Source: Notospermus geniculatus
Taxonomy: Eukaryota; Nemertea; Pilidiophora; Heteronemertea; Lineidae
Direction of reading: 5' to 3'
DNA: 64,000 nucleotides
NCBI GenBank assembly: GCA_002633025.1
Contig: NMRB01000130.1
Span: 317,619 to 381,618 of the forward strand
Shown in pieces: positions 1 to 14,603 of the stretch. The notes beneath the pieces are model-generated. The model searched no databases. It worked only from the letters and a program-made list of their open reading frames with translations, and was not told the DNA's origin. The position numbers were made by a program, and so were the translations under genes. Position 1 is the stretch's first letter. Each line of letters opens with the position of its first letter.

Positions 1-640
1 GGCCATATTGGAAGTTTAATCAGGCCGAAATTTGACGTACTTGTAAAGGTCACCTAGAGGGAGGTAAATATCAAGTTCGAGAACTCTGGGTCAAGCCGTT
101 CCTGAGTTATAGCACTTGGTCGATTTTCAGGTTACGCCACCTGGCGGCCATATTGGATGTCCGATCGGGCCGAAACTCGGTAGTTTTGAAGGTACCCCTC
201 TAATACATGTTTATGCAAGATATGAAGATGCTCGGTGAAATAATGAAGATCTGTGGCAGGTTCGTCACTTTTGTCGAACTTTGACCTCTGTGACCTTGAA
301 AAGTAGGTCAAATCAAAAACCCGTTATATATGTTATGTATCATAATTAGATACACCTATGATAAAAATTTGGAGACGATCCAGTCATTAGTTCAGGAGTT
401 ATTGCACTTTTTGTGTTTTTGGTTTTGGCCACCTGGAGGCCAAGCCAAGAATCGAATCGGACTGAAACTTGGTGTCATAGGTCATCTGACCTAGGGGTAT
501 ATATGTACCAAGTTTCAGATCAATAACTCCAGCGGTTACGAAACGTGCCCTGCTAACGGACAACGACGGACGACGACGACGACGACGGACGACGACGGAC
601 GACGGACGCCGCAGGACGATAAAAGCTCACGAGTGAGCTA
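1..640. repeat. Interspersed repeat ending in a GAC-rich satellite
   Basis: No coding region is seen. Short phrases recur: a 'ggccatattgga' word at about 2 and 148, each followed by a 'cgggccgaaa' or 'caggccgaaa' type word, and again in altered form near 430-470. The stretch ends in a GAC/GGAC triplet-rich tract at about 560-620, followed by the short palindrome 'gctcacgagtgagc'. This looks like part of a dispersed repeat that starts left of the window. The family is not identified. Confidence 0.5.
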
Positions 641-884
641 AAAAGTGGGAAACTTAGGACTTTGGGACCAATTTTTCAATTTCTCAAATTGGGTGGAATT
701 TTTTCCCATTTTGAGAAATGTCGCCGAAAAATCGAGAAAATGTCATGTCATTTTAAGAAAATTTCTCAAAGTTGGAAAAATTCTATCCCAATTTGAGAAA
801 CTGGAAAATTCGCCCCAAAGTCCAAAATTTCCCACTTCTTTAAAAAAATTCCACTTTTATTTCTTCCTCCCTTATAGAAAGCTA

Positions 885-1005
885 TGGGTAGTTGTTTGTG
901 TTATTGGTTTTGGCATAAGCCGAACGGAAACCAATAATGGTAAATTACGGTACCCACTGTGACTGAGAGCCAATTCACAAGAGAAAACTGCGTGGAGCAG
1001 CACCT
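885..1005. mobile_element. MITE family A, copy 1 (partial)
   Basis: This segment shares words with five other copies in the window (9,811; 10,961; 11,549; 12,190; 20,690). They include a 'cggaaac' region next to 'ataagcc', a 'gagagcc' core and a terminal 'gtggagcagcac', which is the reverse complement of the 'gctgctccac' that opens other copies. Only one clear end is present here. It is probably a non-autonomous DNA transposon remnant; the superfamily is unknown. Confidence 0.5.
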
Positions 1006-1504
1006 TACGATTTACCTATATGATTAACACTTTTAGCATTGGCTTGGAGAGCAACAACGGAAAGCAAATGGTGACTACAGGTGCAGGAAGAAGTTGAACA
1101 CAGGCAATATTCAATAACAAAATTCTAGGATGCTGACTGAAGTGTGGAAAATATCGGGCCTCTACCATGTATTCTATAACCTATTCACCAAACACTCAAG
1201 ATTTACGAAGCCAGTTTAATTTGTACGAAGTGGGAACTGCACAGCCGTTGAAAAGGCAATGAGTAAACGTACATTACGTGTAAGCAAATATGCTATTTTT
1301 GATAGAGGAAATTCGAAGCGGTGCTTTTTATCTTTCCTGACAATAGCATAAAGTGGTCTCTAATACAACGTATTATATGCAGAACGTATTACATGCACAC
1401 AACTTAAATTCTGTTAAAATACATATCAATAATGCCAGCTGTACACAATCAAAATTTTTATTTTGGAAAAAATGCAGATTCCAGTCTAACCGCTTAAATG
1501 AATA
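1006..1504. other. Non-coding stretch
   Basis: AT-rich DNA with no convincing exon, RNA gene or repeat that I can recognise. It lies downstream of the visible CCDC169 exons, so it may be intron or intergenic. Confidence 0.4.
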
Positions 1505-1603
1505 GACTCACATGTTAGCCTTTAATATCGAGCATATTCAGAAAGGTTGAGGAAACTCACATGTTAGCCTTTAATATCGAGCATATTCAGAAAGGTTGAG
1601 GAA
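1505..1603. repeat. Perfect tandem duplication of about 50 bp
   Basis: The roughly 50-base segment beginning 'actcacatgttagcc' and ending 'gaaaggttgaggaa' occurs twice head to tail with no visible differences. It is either a very recent tandem duplication or an assembly artefact. Confidence 0.85.
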
Positions 1604-1945
1604 AAAAATGTGGCCGTGTGTGATGAGCAGAATTCGCACCATCGGTTGTGGTGCAAATCTGACAAGTGTTCGGAATGACAAAATGGTGAAGGTGTAGGAT
1701 ATGACGTAAATATCAATAGTTCAATAAGCATGAGATACGTACACAGATTTAGAGAAATTAATCCAGAGTTCGTTATCAGCATGGATAGATGCGAGGATGA
1801 GAGAAGAAGAATGATTGGATTATGCGCAGGTAGGAGAATGATTCGAGGAAACTCAAGGATGCATTTTTATGTCAGGAGTTTTCTAATCAGAAAGAAACGT
1901 CACGTGTTACCAAAAGTGGTAACAATGCCTATGATACGGCATTAA
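1604..1945 (+). other. Possible decayed transposase-like coding remnant
   Basis: On the plus strand, short open segments contain clustered Cys/His residues (HHRLWCKSDKCSE) followed about 10 residues later by a segment reading YDVNINSSISMRYVHR. The spacing loosely recalls the Cys-rich start and 'YEVN...' segment of Mutator/Kolobok-type transposases in invertebrate genomes, but a stop separates the two parts and no catalytic motif is visible. I regard this as a weak suggestion of an old mobile element, not a gene. Confidence 0.2.
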
Positions 1946-2409
1946 TTTTCCGTTGTCTAAGCAACGAAGTGGAAAATATCAGTGCCTGTCACCACCGCAG
2001 TTTTAATAACAGACCATACCATAACCATTGATAACTGATTGCAATGAAGTGAGTTTTGCAGGTCAATAATGACCTACAAAGAAAACTACGTTGTGTATAT
2101 TTATTATAAGTACATGTAGTACACTAAACTACTAAGAAAAAATCAAAAAGTTCCAACCACCATTGAAACCAACCACCATTGAAACTGAAGAACCGAAAAG
2201 TGGATAAGAAATTCTTGTGGAAAGCATTATTGACTGATATGTCGAACCACCGTAACACAACCCTAAAGATAAACAATATTAATATGTAAAACTGGTGAAT
2301 CTACATGTATACATGTATACAGAGAGGCCATTCACCATTGACACGAGACTTGTTGTGACCCTAAGGATGGCTGTTTCATTTCACTATGAAGTTCGGTAAC
2401 TTATACCAG

Positions 2410-2775
2410 TTTTTTTTCTCTAGTATCTTACAGAACTTTCCTGTGTTGCCTGAATTGGAAGGATTTTTATCGTAAAAAAGTTTTTCTGTGTTATCTTATA
2501 GAAGTTTAGAAGTTTTTCTGTGATAACTTAATGTAAGTTTTCCCGAGAGGTATCTTATAATAGAAGTTTTTCTATGGTATTGAATAGGAATTTTTTGTGG
2601 TATCTAGTAGAAGTTAGTGATCTTTTTAGAACGTTTTTTTACAGTTTTTCTATATTTTTTCTATGGTATATCTTATGATAGTTTTTCTGTGATATCTTAA
2701 AATGTCTGTGGTGCGAGATAGAAGTGTTTCAACGGTATCCTTATGGCATCTAGGATATCGTCTTATGGAAGTGTT
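2410..2775. repeat. Degenerate tandem array (tttttctgtggtatctta type)
   Basis: About ten imperfect iterations of a 25-40-base unit built around 'agtttttctgtggtatcttatagaag' variants. Divergence between units is high, so the array is old or loosely maintained. No gene overlaps it. The rest of 1,946-3,783 is AT-rich and holds nothing else I can support; the 3' exons of CCDC169 may lie here or further left but I could not find them. Confidence 0.6.
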
Positions 2776-3622
2776 ATTCTAACAGTTAACAGGATAATCT
2801 TCACCGTTTCTTTTTCGAATTGGGAGGAGGGATTCATGCAGCTAGTTGATTGATGCAGTGATACATTTTACATGTTAATAAGGAAAGGAATTTCAAATGA
2901 CGATACACAAAGTGAATTGAATGATCTGCACTGAAACAACTACTTTTTATGGAAATGAAACAGCACATCCATAAAAATTCTGGATTACTGACACCACAAG
3001 TTGTCTACACATACAGAGGGCAGCAAATATAACACACCAATGACCAGGCTATGAACTCTGAGGATTCTTTGTCTCTTAAATATAATGTAACTGCATTTAA
3101 AGGACTTGATGCAAAGCGATCTCACATCATGGCAATATGTACTGGTTGTTTTATTCACTCCCCCAGTTATCTGACACAAATACTTACTTGATCCTAAAGA
3201 AATTTAGGAATGATAGCGAATGAAAACGACATAATGATTAGGCGATGATATTAAAACAGGATAATATAATTTAATATTCATCTTTAATCGCAAATAATCA
3301 ATAAAATCCAACTAATATTGAATGTTTTACCACTCGTTGCAAAGTCAGGCATTCTGCTACTAGCCATAGAAACATCCATTTTTTATTATCCATCTCCCAA
3401 AAAACGCTCAGAAAACAAACCTTTATGACAACAATGGGAAATATCGAACAAAATGTTGATACATGTACAGTACAGTACATGTACGTACTTAAAATAAACC
3501 TATCATCCACTTTGCATTTCAGAGTCATACATGTACTTACATCTGAGAAATCTATTTGCGTGAAAATTTCTTTCTGGGCCTTGCCTTGCACTGCAATGAA
3601 AGAATGGAACAATAGCTGCTTA

Positions 3623-7657
<4,035 letters not shown>

Positions 7658-7671
7658 ATTGTTTTCTGTGG

Positions 7672-7769
7672 TTTCTAAGGTTAGAGTCCTGCGCACGCAT
7701 CTTCCACAAATGCCGTTCTATTGTTCGCCATTGGTGCAAGGTGCGTGTGCAAGACTCTAACCTTAGAAA
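7672..7769. repeat. Inverted repeat (hairpin) just 5' of CCDC169
   Basis: Arms of about 27 bases, 'tttctaaggttagagtcctg' on the left and its near-complement 'actctaaccttagaaa' on the right, flank about 45 bases of loop. The left arm begins 15 bases upstream of the CCDC169 ATG, so the hairpin would lie in its 5' UTR or core promoter. It could be a small MITE. Confidence 0.75.
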
Positions 7770-8567
7770 TGTGCACCTAGTGGAGGATCTTGGTACCAAT
7801 GCATAACATTAGCCAGAGTATCAGTGTAACAGTAAAGAATGTCCGCTTCCATTGTTCTACGAATGTAGGGGCACAGCTATAGAAACCAATCTCAATAGGA
7901 TCTTTTGTTGTCAGGATAGTTTTTCCTGGGGACAATCTTTCTTTTCACGCTGGTGCTACATGTACAGAACCAGTGAGTGGGCCACTGAAAATTGTTCTCG
8001 GGTCCTGGGACTCCCATTCCTTAGTTTGACGGTTGGATTGTTAAGCCATTTCATCTTTTGTCTTCTGTTACATGTGCCATCCTCCGTTCAAATGGACTGA
8101 CAAGATGTGGGGAAGTGCAGAATCCAATCGGATCATTTCAAGAAAAGGGATCCTTCCAGGGTATTTTAGGGAATGCAGCATTAACAACAAGAAAGAAAGA
8201 ATCAACCAACATATTTATTTTCATCCAATCATTCGCTTGTGTTTCAAGCTTTCTTCCTTGTACCATGATACATGGTCCAACAGGACTACCTTCGGCCTAA
8301 AGATGATGATGATGATACATGTACTTGTATGTACTGTACACTCTCAAATTCAAGTATTCTTGAATCCCTGTCTTGAACCAGTATTCCTGAAAATGTCCAT
8401 CTCATTATATTGAATCGCAGGAGAATAGTGAAGAATTGTCCAGGATATTGTGAGGAGACCTTCTCACAAGAAATGGAAGGATGTGTCCTTTAGAGAAGAT
8501 CTGTATTGAAGCACAGGAGACTGTGGAGGATTCCAGTGCAGTAACAAATGGTACTAATGGGATTGAA
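7770..8567. other. Intergenic spacer between VARS1 and CCDC169
   Basis: No coding region is supported. It contains the 3' flank of the minus-strand VARS gene and a short (GAT)n run at about 8,301-8,315. Both neighbours are transcribed leftwards, so this should include the VARS 3' UTR and the CCDC169 promoter. Confidence 0.4.
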
Positions 8568-11500
8568 TCATAATAGCTTCTGGAGCATCTCTTTTACGTC
8601 TAGAACTTTTTCCAGGTTCCTCTGAGCCTCATTTAACTGAAAAGAAAAAATATAGTATATTTGACAACTTGGAAGTCAACCAGGGAAAGAACCAGCAAGC
8701 AATACTTCATCACGAGACCATAATAAGGCTGCCTTTACATAGAATAGAAGTATACGGTATACGAAAATGCAGGTTAACAATGGCTTCACAGCCGTGAATC
8801 CATTTAAAGCCTTTGTTAACCGGCTTTTTTATATACTTGTATGTAAAAGGAGGCTTAGTCTCGGACAGACAAGTAGGTAAGCGAGACTAACACCCCGAAC
8901 TGCCAATGACATTGACACCCTCTCTACCACCGTCACAGGAATGACCAAGGATTAAACCGAGACCTCATTGGTGGCAGGTGGAGATGTTTGCACTGCACCA
9001 CTCTGACGACAACTCAATATTCATTATGTCACGTACCTTTTCCCTGTACATTATTTCAAGATGTTCTTTATTCACACTTTCGAGTTTTGCTGAAAACTCA
9101 TCAACATGTGATTGAAGTTTGACAAGTTTTTCTTCCGTTTGGACGAGCTGTTGTTCTGGGTCGATCAGGCCCTGAAAAAGAGGAGTGAGAAAAATCAAAT
9201 TTTTATTTCAAGCCTTCAATCAAGACAAGGGAGACTGCCGAGGGAAGCAAACCAAAAGAAACCTACTTCCACTTCCATATAGAGCTGACATCCCTCTGTT
9301 ACATCAACCTTGACACATCCCTCAGGGGGTGGAGCCATCACTTTAACAGACTCCGACCTTGACAAATGAGTCACCTCTGGATGGAAGGTTTCAACAGCTT
9401 CCTGGAGCTTGTTATCACAGACTAGATACACTGCAACAACAAAATGCAGGAAAAACTAGTCATGGCTAAAGAATTTTCAATGTGGCCAAGAACCAACTGA
9501 AAAAACAACAACCTCAGATAAAAACCCACAAAGAAGGCTGTTCGAGAAATGGAGCTAAATTTTGTGTCTGCTTACCATTGGCCTTCGACTTGAGATTGAA
9601 GAGAGCCCTGATGGACAAAGCCTTTGTAATAACTTGTGATGCCATCTCCATCTTCTCTTCAAGGGATTCATCATGAAAACAAACCTATCAATCAAAAAAA
9701 GTTATATTTCCAATATAAACAGACGCAAATATTCACAAATCTGGGCTCAGGTCCAGTTTATATAATAGTGCATCTAATTTGTATCTCTCGGCTTGTTTGG
9801 CACTCGAGTCGCTGCTCCACTTGTGAGTTTTCTTCTGCGTGTTGGCTCTCAATGGGTAATTCATTATTGTTTGTTTCCGTACGGCTTTACGCTGAGACTA
9901 ATGACACACTCAAACAGCTGTATTGCCCATTGAGAGCCACTCGTGCCAGAAAACTCTACGGTGAAGCAGCATCTGAAGATGGTCTCGGCAGCATATTTCA
10001 CCAAATCATCCTGTGACAGATATACGCATAATATTTGGACATAACAACATGAACCTAAAAAAATAGTCCAGACTAACGTACCTCTGCAACATCAGGATAT
10101 TTTGCCAAGCAGATACTTTCATTGTCTACCCCACCTCTTACTCGCTGATACAGCTCCTCCGTCAGGTAGGGCATGAAGGGACTAGTGGCACGTAGGGCGA
10201 CATTTATACAGAAGTGTAGAGTTTCTCGCACAGACTGTTGGTCAGAAACATTGTTGCTCCTCAGAACTGGTTTTATTGATTCCTGAAACGTGAAAACCTC
10301 CGAAACTTATTTCTGAATTTTGTTCGAGTCAAAACCTGAAAAGAGCATTTTGTATGGTACCTGACATGTCTGACAGAGAATAGTTTGTGCCCGACACTTA
10401 GGGTTCTTTTTCCAACATATGATGAGTTACTGTTGTACCAAACATAATGACAGGCACCGACTGTTTTGTGTCTGAAAAATTCTGAAAACCAGTTTGTTGC
10501 CTGTCCATGTTCTTGGCTGACCCCTTGTTTTCAAGCTTTCGGAGTTGTGCTTTGAATATAGAGTCATTGTAGGCCTACTTTACACACAAAGATGTTATAT
10601 TGTAGCTAACTTATCAACAGATATCAATGTTTGACTTGGTATTTAGGTGGCTGCCAGCTTTAAACCCTATCAGCTTAAATACACATCACAAAGCTCTTGA
10701 TACCAAAACTACGTTACACTCACCAAATACACATCACAAAGCTCTTGATACCAAAACTGATACAATGCTTTAGTAACAAGGTGTAGGTCATACGAATGGA
10801 AGTTGACGTCACATTTTTCCACGAGATGAGACAGACAGCTCAGGATCCAACGATCTGTAGCACGGGTGATAGAAGAGGCCTGAGGAGAAGATGAACTGTA
10901 ATTTCATTCAATTACCTTATTTTCACTTTTTATATTTTTCTGTGCTTTGGCAGGCTAAAGGTGCTGCTCCATAAAAAAATTAATCTCGCATGAGTTAGCC
11001 CTCTATTACGGGCAATTCAGCCATAGAAAATTCAAGGCACTCGTTTGTGATATAGGTGAACTGCCCATTGAGAGTGAACTCATCCAAGAAATACTTGTGG
11101 AGCAGCACTAACAGAGTAGTGAAATTTTAGAAATATATTTGACTCTTCATCTTTTAGGCAGCAAAAATTTACAATAAGAGAGATTCTTCAAATGACTTTC
11201 CATAAAAGTGAACAAATATATATACTTCAAGGAAAATACTATCCACGTATTAATAGTCTTTCTACAAATGACTTAAAAATGGGAGAAAAAATCTTATGAG
11301 AATTCTTATGACAACAGAATCCCTTTCCATCACAACGTACAACAACAGCTTAATCAATGCATAATAAAATAAAATTGTCTACTGTCACACACCTCTAAAG
11401 ACACCGATGGTATAAAACCTTCTGTATTGCTGAGGTAGAACCTAAAGGCCTGCCAGATCTTATTACAAAAATTCCGGTAGCTTTTGACATGAGTGATGTT

Positions 11501-14500
11501 CATGTTGATGAACTGGGCTGAAAATAGATAACACTTTTTTCACTACAGGCTCTGCTCCACTTCTCAGAACGGGCAATTCCCCATTGTTTGTTTCCGTATG
11601 GCTTACTCTCAGACCGATGACAAACAACTGCTCACAGACTCTAGTTGAGTTGCCCATAGAGAGACATTAACGGAGAAAAACTGATAAGTGGAGCAGCGGC
11701 TCACGTCTTCAACAATTTACCAAATCATATTGTTTTCCTTTCTACAATGAAGGTCCCCTGGAAGTTAAGCTCAGTGCAACAAAATCATCACACTGATCAT
11801 CAGAAATCAGCATGCCGCACGAAACCACTGGGTGATGTGAAAATATGTTTACAGCAAGGTTTCCCCAGAGCACTCTGGTTTCCTCCTCTAAATTCATCCA
11901 ATGTTTACTATACAGCTACATGTGTAATAATGCCATATTGCCTCCGATTCAATAATCTAATACTTTTTTCTTTTAATAAGGAGAGTCTTACCTTTGAAGT
12001 TATATGAACATAATGCAAACCTCAGGGCATCGGCCCCACATTGTGGTATTCCAAGTGGGAAGTCCTTTTTCTGGCCGAACTTCGCCCTCTCTATCTCGTT
12101 TTTATCCAAATTGCTTGAGTCGAGCTGTTTTTGCAGATCCTGTAAAAAATCAAAAATTAGGCTTTAAGGTGTCTAGCTCTATCCACAGGTGAGTTGTCTT
12201 ACGTACGTTGGCTCACAATGGGCAATTCACCAATATTCATCATTGTTTGTTTCTTTATGGCTTATGCTGAGACCAATGACACAAGAAACTGAGCACTCGT
12301 GTTGCCCTTAAGGGTGCCGCAGACCTGCGACTAAATTGGGGGCGACTACAGATGCGACTCCTACGTCACCTGCGATAATTACCTTTGAGGTCGATCAGTG
12401 ATGTCATCCACGACATCACTGATCTTGTCGCAAACGAGTCAACAAAAACTAAAACAACTGAAAATATGTTCAGTCGCTTCTGTGGTCGCATGGCCGGTTG
12501 CCTAGAAAATCGCTCGAAAAATTGCTAGTGTGCGGTGCCCTTTAGAGAGCCAACTCGCGCTAGAAAGCTTTCTCATGGATAGACAACTTTAGAATATGAC
12601 AGACTGCAAAATTACTGAAAACAAAACGTGAATACACTCTACCTTTAAAGAAGTACCTCGAATGACATCTATGGGGTCGATCACATTCCCGAGAGATTTG
12701 CTCATCTTCCTTCCATGGGAGTCTCGTAGGAGACCATGCAGTAATACCTGGAGAGGAGATCGCATGAAGTACTTTTACACCACCTCTCTTAAGCGAGTTT
12801 TCTCATGCATTGTCTATTTTCACACTAGAGATAAACAAGTTCAACACACACAAAGTATGATGCAAAAGCGGACCAAATTTTTTCCTAAAATTCAGGAACC
12901 AATGGTTCTCTGTGCTTATTTTCTACAGCTCCTACCCAAATACTGTAAACCGTGAAATTTTCGTGGCGCTAAATGTTCGCGATTTTTGGGTTCTACGAAT
13001 TTGCGAAGAATAATTTTTCGCGATTGGAACCCTTCAGCTTCATAAAACCTCAAGAACCAATGATTTTCGCACGATTTATGTTCGCGTTTTGACCCTCAAG
13101 TGCGAAAATCGCGAAAATAAAACGCACGCGAAAATTTCACGGTTTACAGTACCTGAATCATACTGCAAGAACAATACAGAAAGAAATAGCTCTTTGTGCT
13201 TACTAAACACCTGCTAACACAAACATCTGAATCATACTTCAAGAACAATACAGGTCTTAGTAAATATAAAATGTCACTCACTTTTTTGAAAGGCAGTTGT
13301 CCAGTAAGTTTCTGACCTAACATGACCATCCGAGCCACCCAGAAAAACAGAATATCGCTGCCTGTTTCCAGCAGTGAGGTTGGGTAGAATGCTTCTAATT
13401 CTTTCGTCTGGAATAAAAACCAGGTCTCACTTTAACATTATAGGGGCCTAGTTACATGGCCTCTTTGCCCTTTCATGATACCAAAAATTTAACTGACTTT
13501 GCTTTAAATGATTTGTTTGTGAAATGGGATCATGAAATCATTTACTCAGTTTGACATGTCATAAAAACGCTCTCCATGCCACAAAATAGTTATGACAAGA
13601 CTACATACTTCTTCAGGCCATCCAAATATGGAAAATGGGAAGAGAGCAGATGAGAACCATGTGTCCAATACATCTTCATCTGAAAAATATTTTACTTCCA
13701 TCAGGTATCGCACATTCCAATGGTTCCGAAAAGTAGGTCTATTGAGAATGTGACCACAGAAAATTTCACAAAACGTGATTTTGCATCGACCAGTGAATAT
13801 ATTCAACAGACCTACCTTGTACCAAAGTAAACTGTTCTTGAGCAACACCAAGTTTCTTGCATGCTCGTATCCTTGCCTCTTCTTCGCTGCGACCACTGAC
13901 CCAAACATCTGAATCATACTGCAAGAACAATACAGGATGCAATAGCGCTCAGTGCTTACGTTAGACTTTCTAACCCAAACATCTGAATCATACTGCAAGA
14001 ACAATACAGGATGCAATAGCTCTCTTACTTTAGACTTTCTAACCCAAACATCTGAATCATACTGCAAGAACAATACAGGATGCAATAGCTCTCAGTGCTT
14101 ACGTTAGACTTTCTAACCCAACCATCTGAATCATACTGCAAGAACAACACAGGATGCAATAGCTCTCAGTGCTTACGTTAGACTTTCTAACCCAACCATC
14201 TGAATCATACTGCAAGAACCACACAGGATGCAATAGCACTCTTACTTTAGACTTTCTAACCCAAACATCTAAATCACACTGCGAAAACAATACAGGAAGA
14301 TTTACTGCAAAAAGTCTCTAGCTGCACAATAACACATCAGAAATGACATACCTTTTCATCTTGATGGTGCACAACTTTATAAGCAGGAATTCGATGTCCC
14401 CACCAGAGTTGCCGTGATATACACCAATCACGAGACTTTTCCATCCAATCATACCAAATATTTTTGTGATTCGTTGGTAAAATTTCCAACTCTCCTCGTC

Positions 14501-14603
14501 GAACAACATCGACTGCTTGTGCTGCCATTTCTTGGCAGTTTATGTACCACTGCTCCTTGAGACGGGGTTCGATTACATCGCCACTACGACTACACATTGG
14601 CAA
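8568..14603 (-). CDS. VARS1: Valyl-tRNA synthetase, C-terminal half (5' truncated)
   Basis: ValRS charges tRNA-Val with valine in the cytosol. Thirteen minus-strand exons join in frame with AG/GT borders: 14603-14352, 13918-13816, 13679-13609, 13407-13282, 12747-12643, 12139-11992, 11517-11393, 10879-10724, 10282-10082, 9684-9576, 9430-9267, 9171-9037 and 8636-8568 (stop TGA 8570-8568). They encode about 587 residues. Visible family marks are [38 protein letters not shown] and the second catalytic signature [14 protein letters not shown] (near 12,700). The tRNA-anticodon-binding helical domain follows, then the C-terminal coiled-coil arm ([19 protein letters not shown]) ending EMLQKLL. Wording is closest to cytosolic VARS1. 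The N-terminal half, including the HIGH motif and most of the editing domain, is absent: reading stops at an N at 14604. That N may sit in an acceptor (ctcaN) or mark lost sequence. Confidence 0.92.
9811..9970. mobile_element. MITE family A, copy 2
   Basis: It begins 'gctgctccacttgtgag' and ends in a 'gaagcagc' word. Inner arms 'ggctctcaatgggtaatt' and 'attgcccattgagagcc' form a long inverted repeat around a 'ttgtttccgtacggcttt' centre. It lies in a VARS intron. No coding capacity. Confidence 0.75.
10677..10758. repeat. 33-bp duplication across a VARS exon/intron border
   Basis: The segment 'aatacacatcacaaagctc'...'accaaaact' occurs at about 10,677-10,709 and 10,726-10,758. The right copy is the coding 3' end of exon 10879-10724; the left copy lies in the following intron. 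Both copies are nearly identical, so this is a recent tandem duplication of exon-terminal coding sequence. Confidence 0.85.
10961..11108. mobile_element. MITE family A, copy 3
   Basis: Ends 'gtgctgctcc' and 'gtggagcagcac' are inverted. Inside are family words such as 'gggcaattcagcc' and 'gaactgcccattgagag'. The centre is more diverged than in other copies. It is intronic in VARS. Confidence 0.7.
11549..11699. mobile_element. MITE family A, copy 4
   Basis: Ends 'tctgctccacttctcag' and 'ctgataagtggagcagc' are inverted. The centre has 'gggcaattccccattg', 'tttccgtatggcttac' and 'gttgcccatagagag'. It is intronic in VARS, immediately before the acceptor of exon 11517-11393. Confidence 0.75.
12190..12580. 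mobile_element. MITE family A, copy 5, split by a second element
   Basis: Left part: 'ggctcacaatgggcaattc', 'tttctttatggcttatgctg' and 'tgttgccc'. Right part: 'gagagccaactcgcgc' and 'agaaagctttctc'. Together they make a family A copy interrupted at its 'ttgccc|gagagcc' site by the inverted-repeat element at 12,312-12,540. It is intronic in VARS. Confidence 0.7.
12312..12540. mobile_element. MITE nested in family A, with TTAA/TTTA flanks
   Basis: Terminal arms 'gggtgccgcagac' and 'gtgtgcggtgccc' are near-perfect inverted repeats. Flanks are TTAA (12,308-12,311) and TTTA (12,541-12,544), as expected of a TTAA target duplication with one change. The centre holds a palindrome, 'atcagtgatgtc' then 'gacatcactgat' with a 6-base loop, at about 12,394-12,423. 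A piggyBac-type non-autonomous element is plausible but unproven. Confidence 0.7.
12941..13151. mobile_element. MITE with TACTGTAAACCGTGAAATTT ends
   Basis: The left end 'tactgtaaaccgtgaaattt' is the reverse complement of the right end 'aaatttcacggtttacagta'. The inner part is rich in 'ttcgcg' and 'cgcgaa' words. TA at both outer ends would suit a TA target duplication. It lies in the VARS intron 13281-12748 and interrupts a decayed copy of the exon-derived unit described at 13,152-13,265. Confidence 0.85.
13152..13265 (-). repeat. Two decayed copies of the VARS micro-exon unit
   Basis: On the minus strand two units read 'tgttcttgaag|tatgattcagatgtttg' and 'tgttcttgcag|tatgattcag'. They match the acceptor and first codons of the exon at 13918 but lie one intron further downstream in the transcript. 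The second unit is cut at 'tatgattcag' by the MITE at 12,941-13,151. They show the unit moved or was copied beyond the main array. Confidence 0.75.
13919..14278 (-). repeat. Tandem array of five potential 33-nt micro-exons in VARS
   Basis: Five units of 69-74 bases precede exon 13918-13816. Potential micro-exons lie at 14278-14246, 14209-14177, 14135-14103, 14061-14029 and 13992-13960. Each is exactly 33 bases and phase 0. They read [22 protein letters not shown] (twice), [11 protein letters not shown] and [11 protein letters not shown]. Each is preceded by TTGCAG (TTCGCAG in the first) and followed by GTAAGA or GTAAGC. Spacers between units are only 36 or 41 bases; the first is 73 bases from the upstream exon. 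The real exon starts with the same codons (YDSDVWV, then SGR). Whether any micro-exon is spliced in cannot be told from sequence. Confidence 0.85.

Noticed and set aside
13546-14085. 179-codon minus-strand frame as one VARS exon
   Set aside because: It reads through the micro-exon array, introns and parts of two exons in different frames. The true exons are defined by splice sites at 13918-13816 and 13679-13609.
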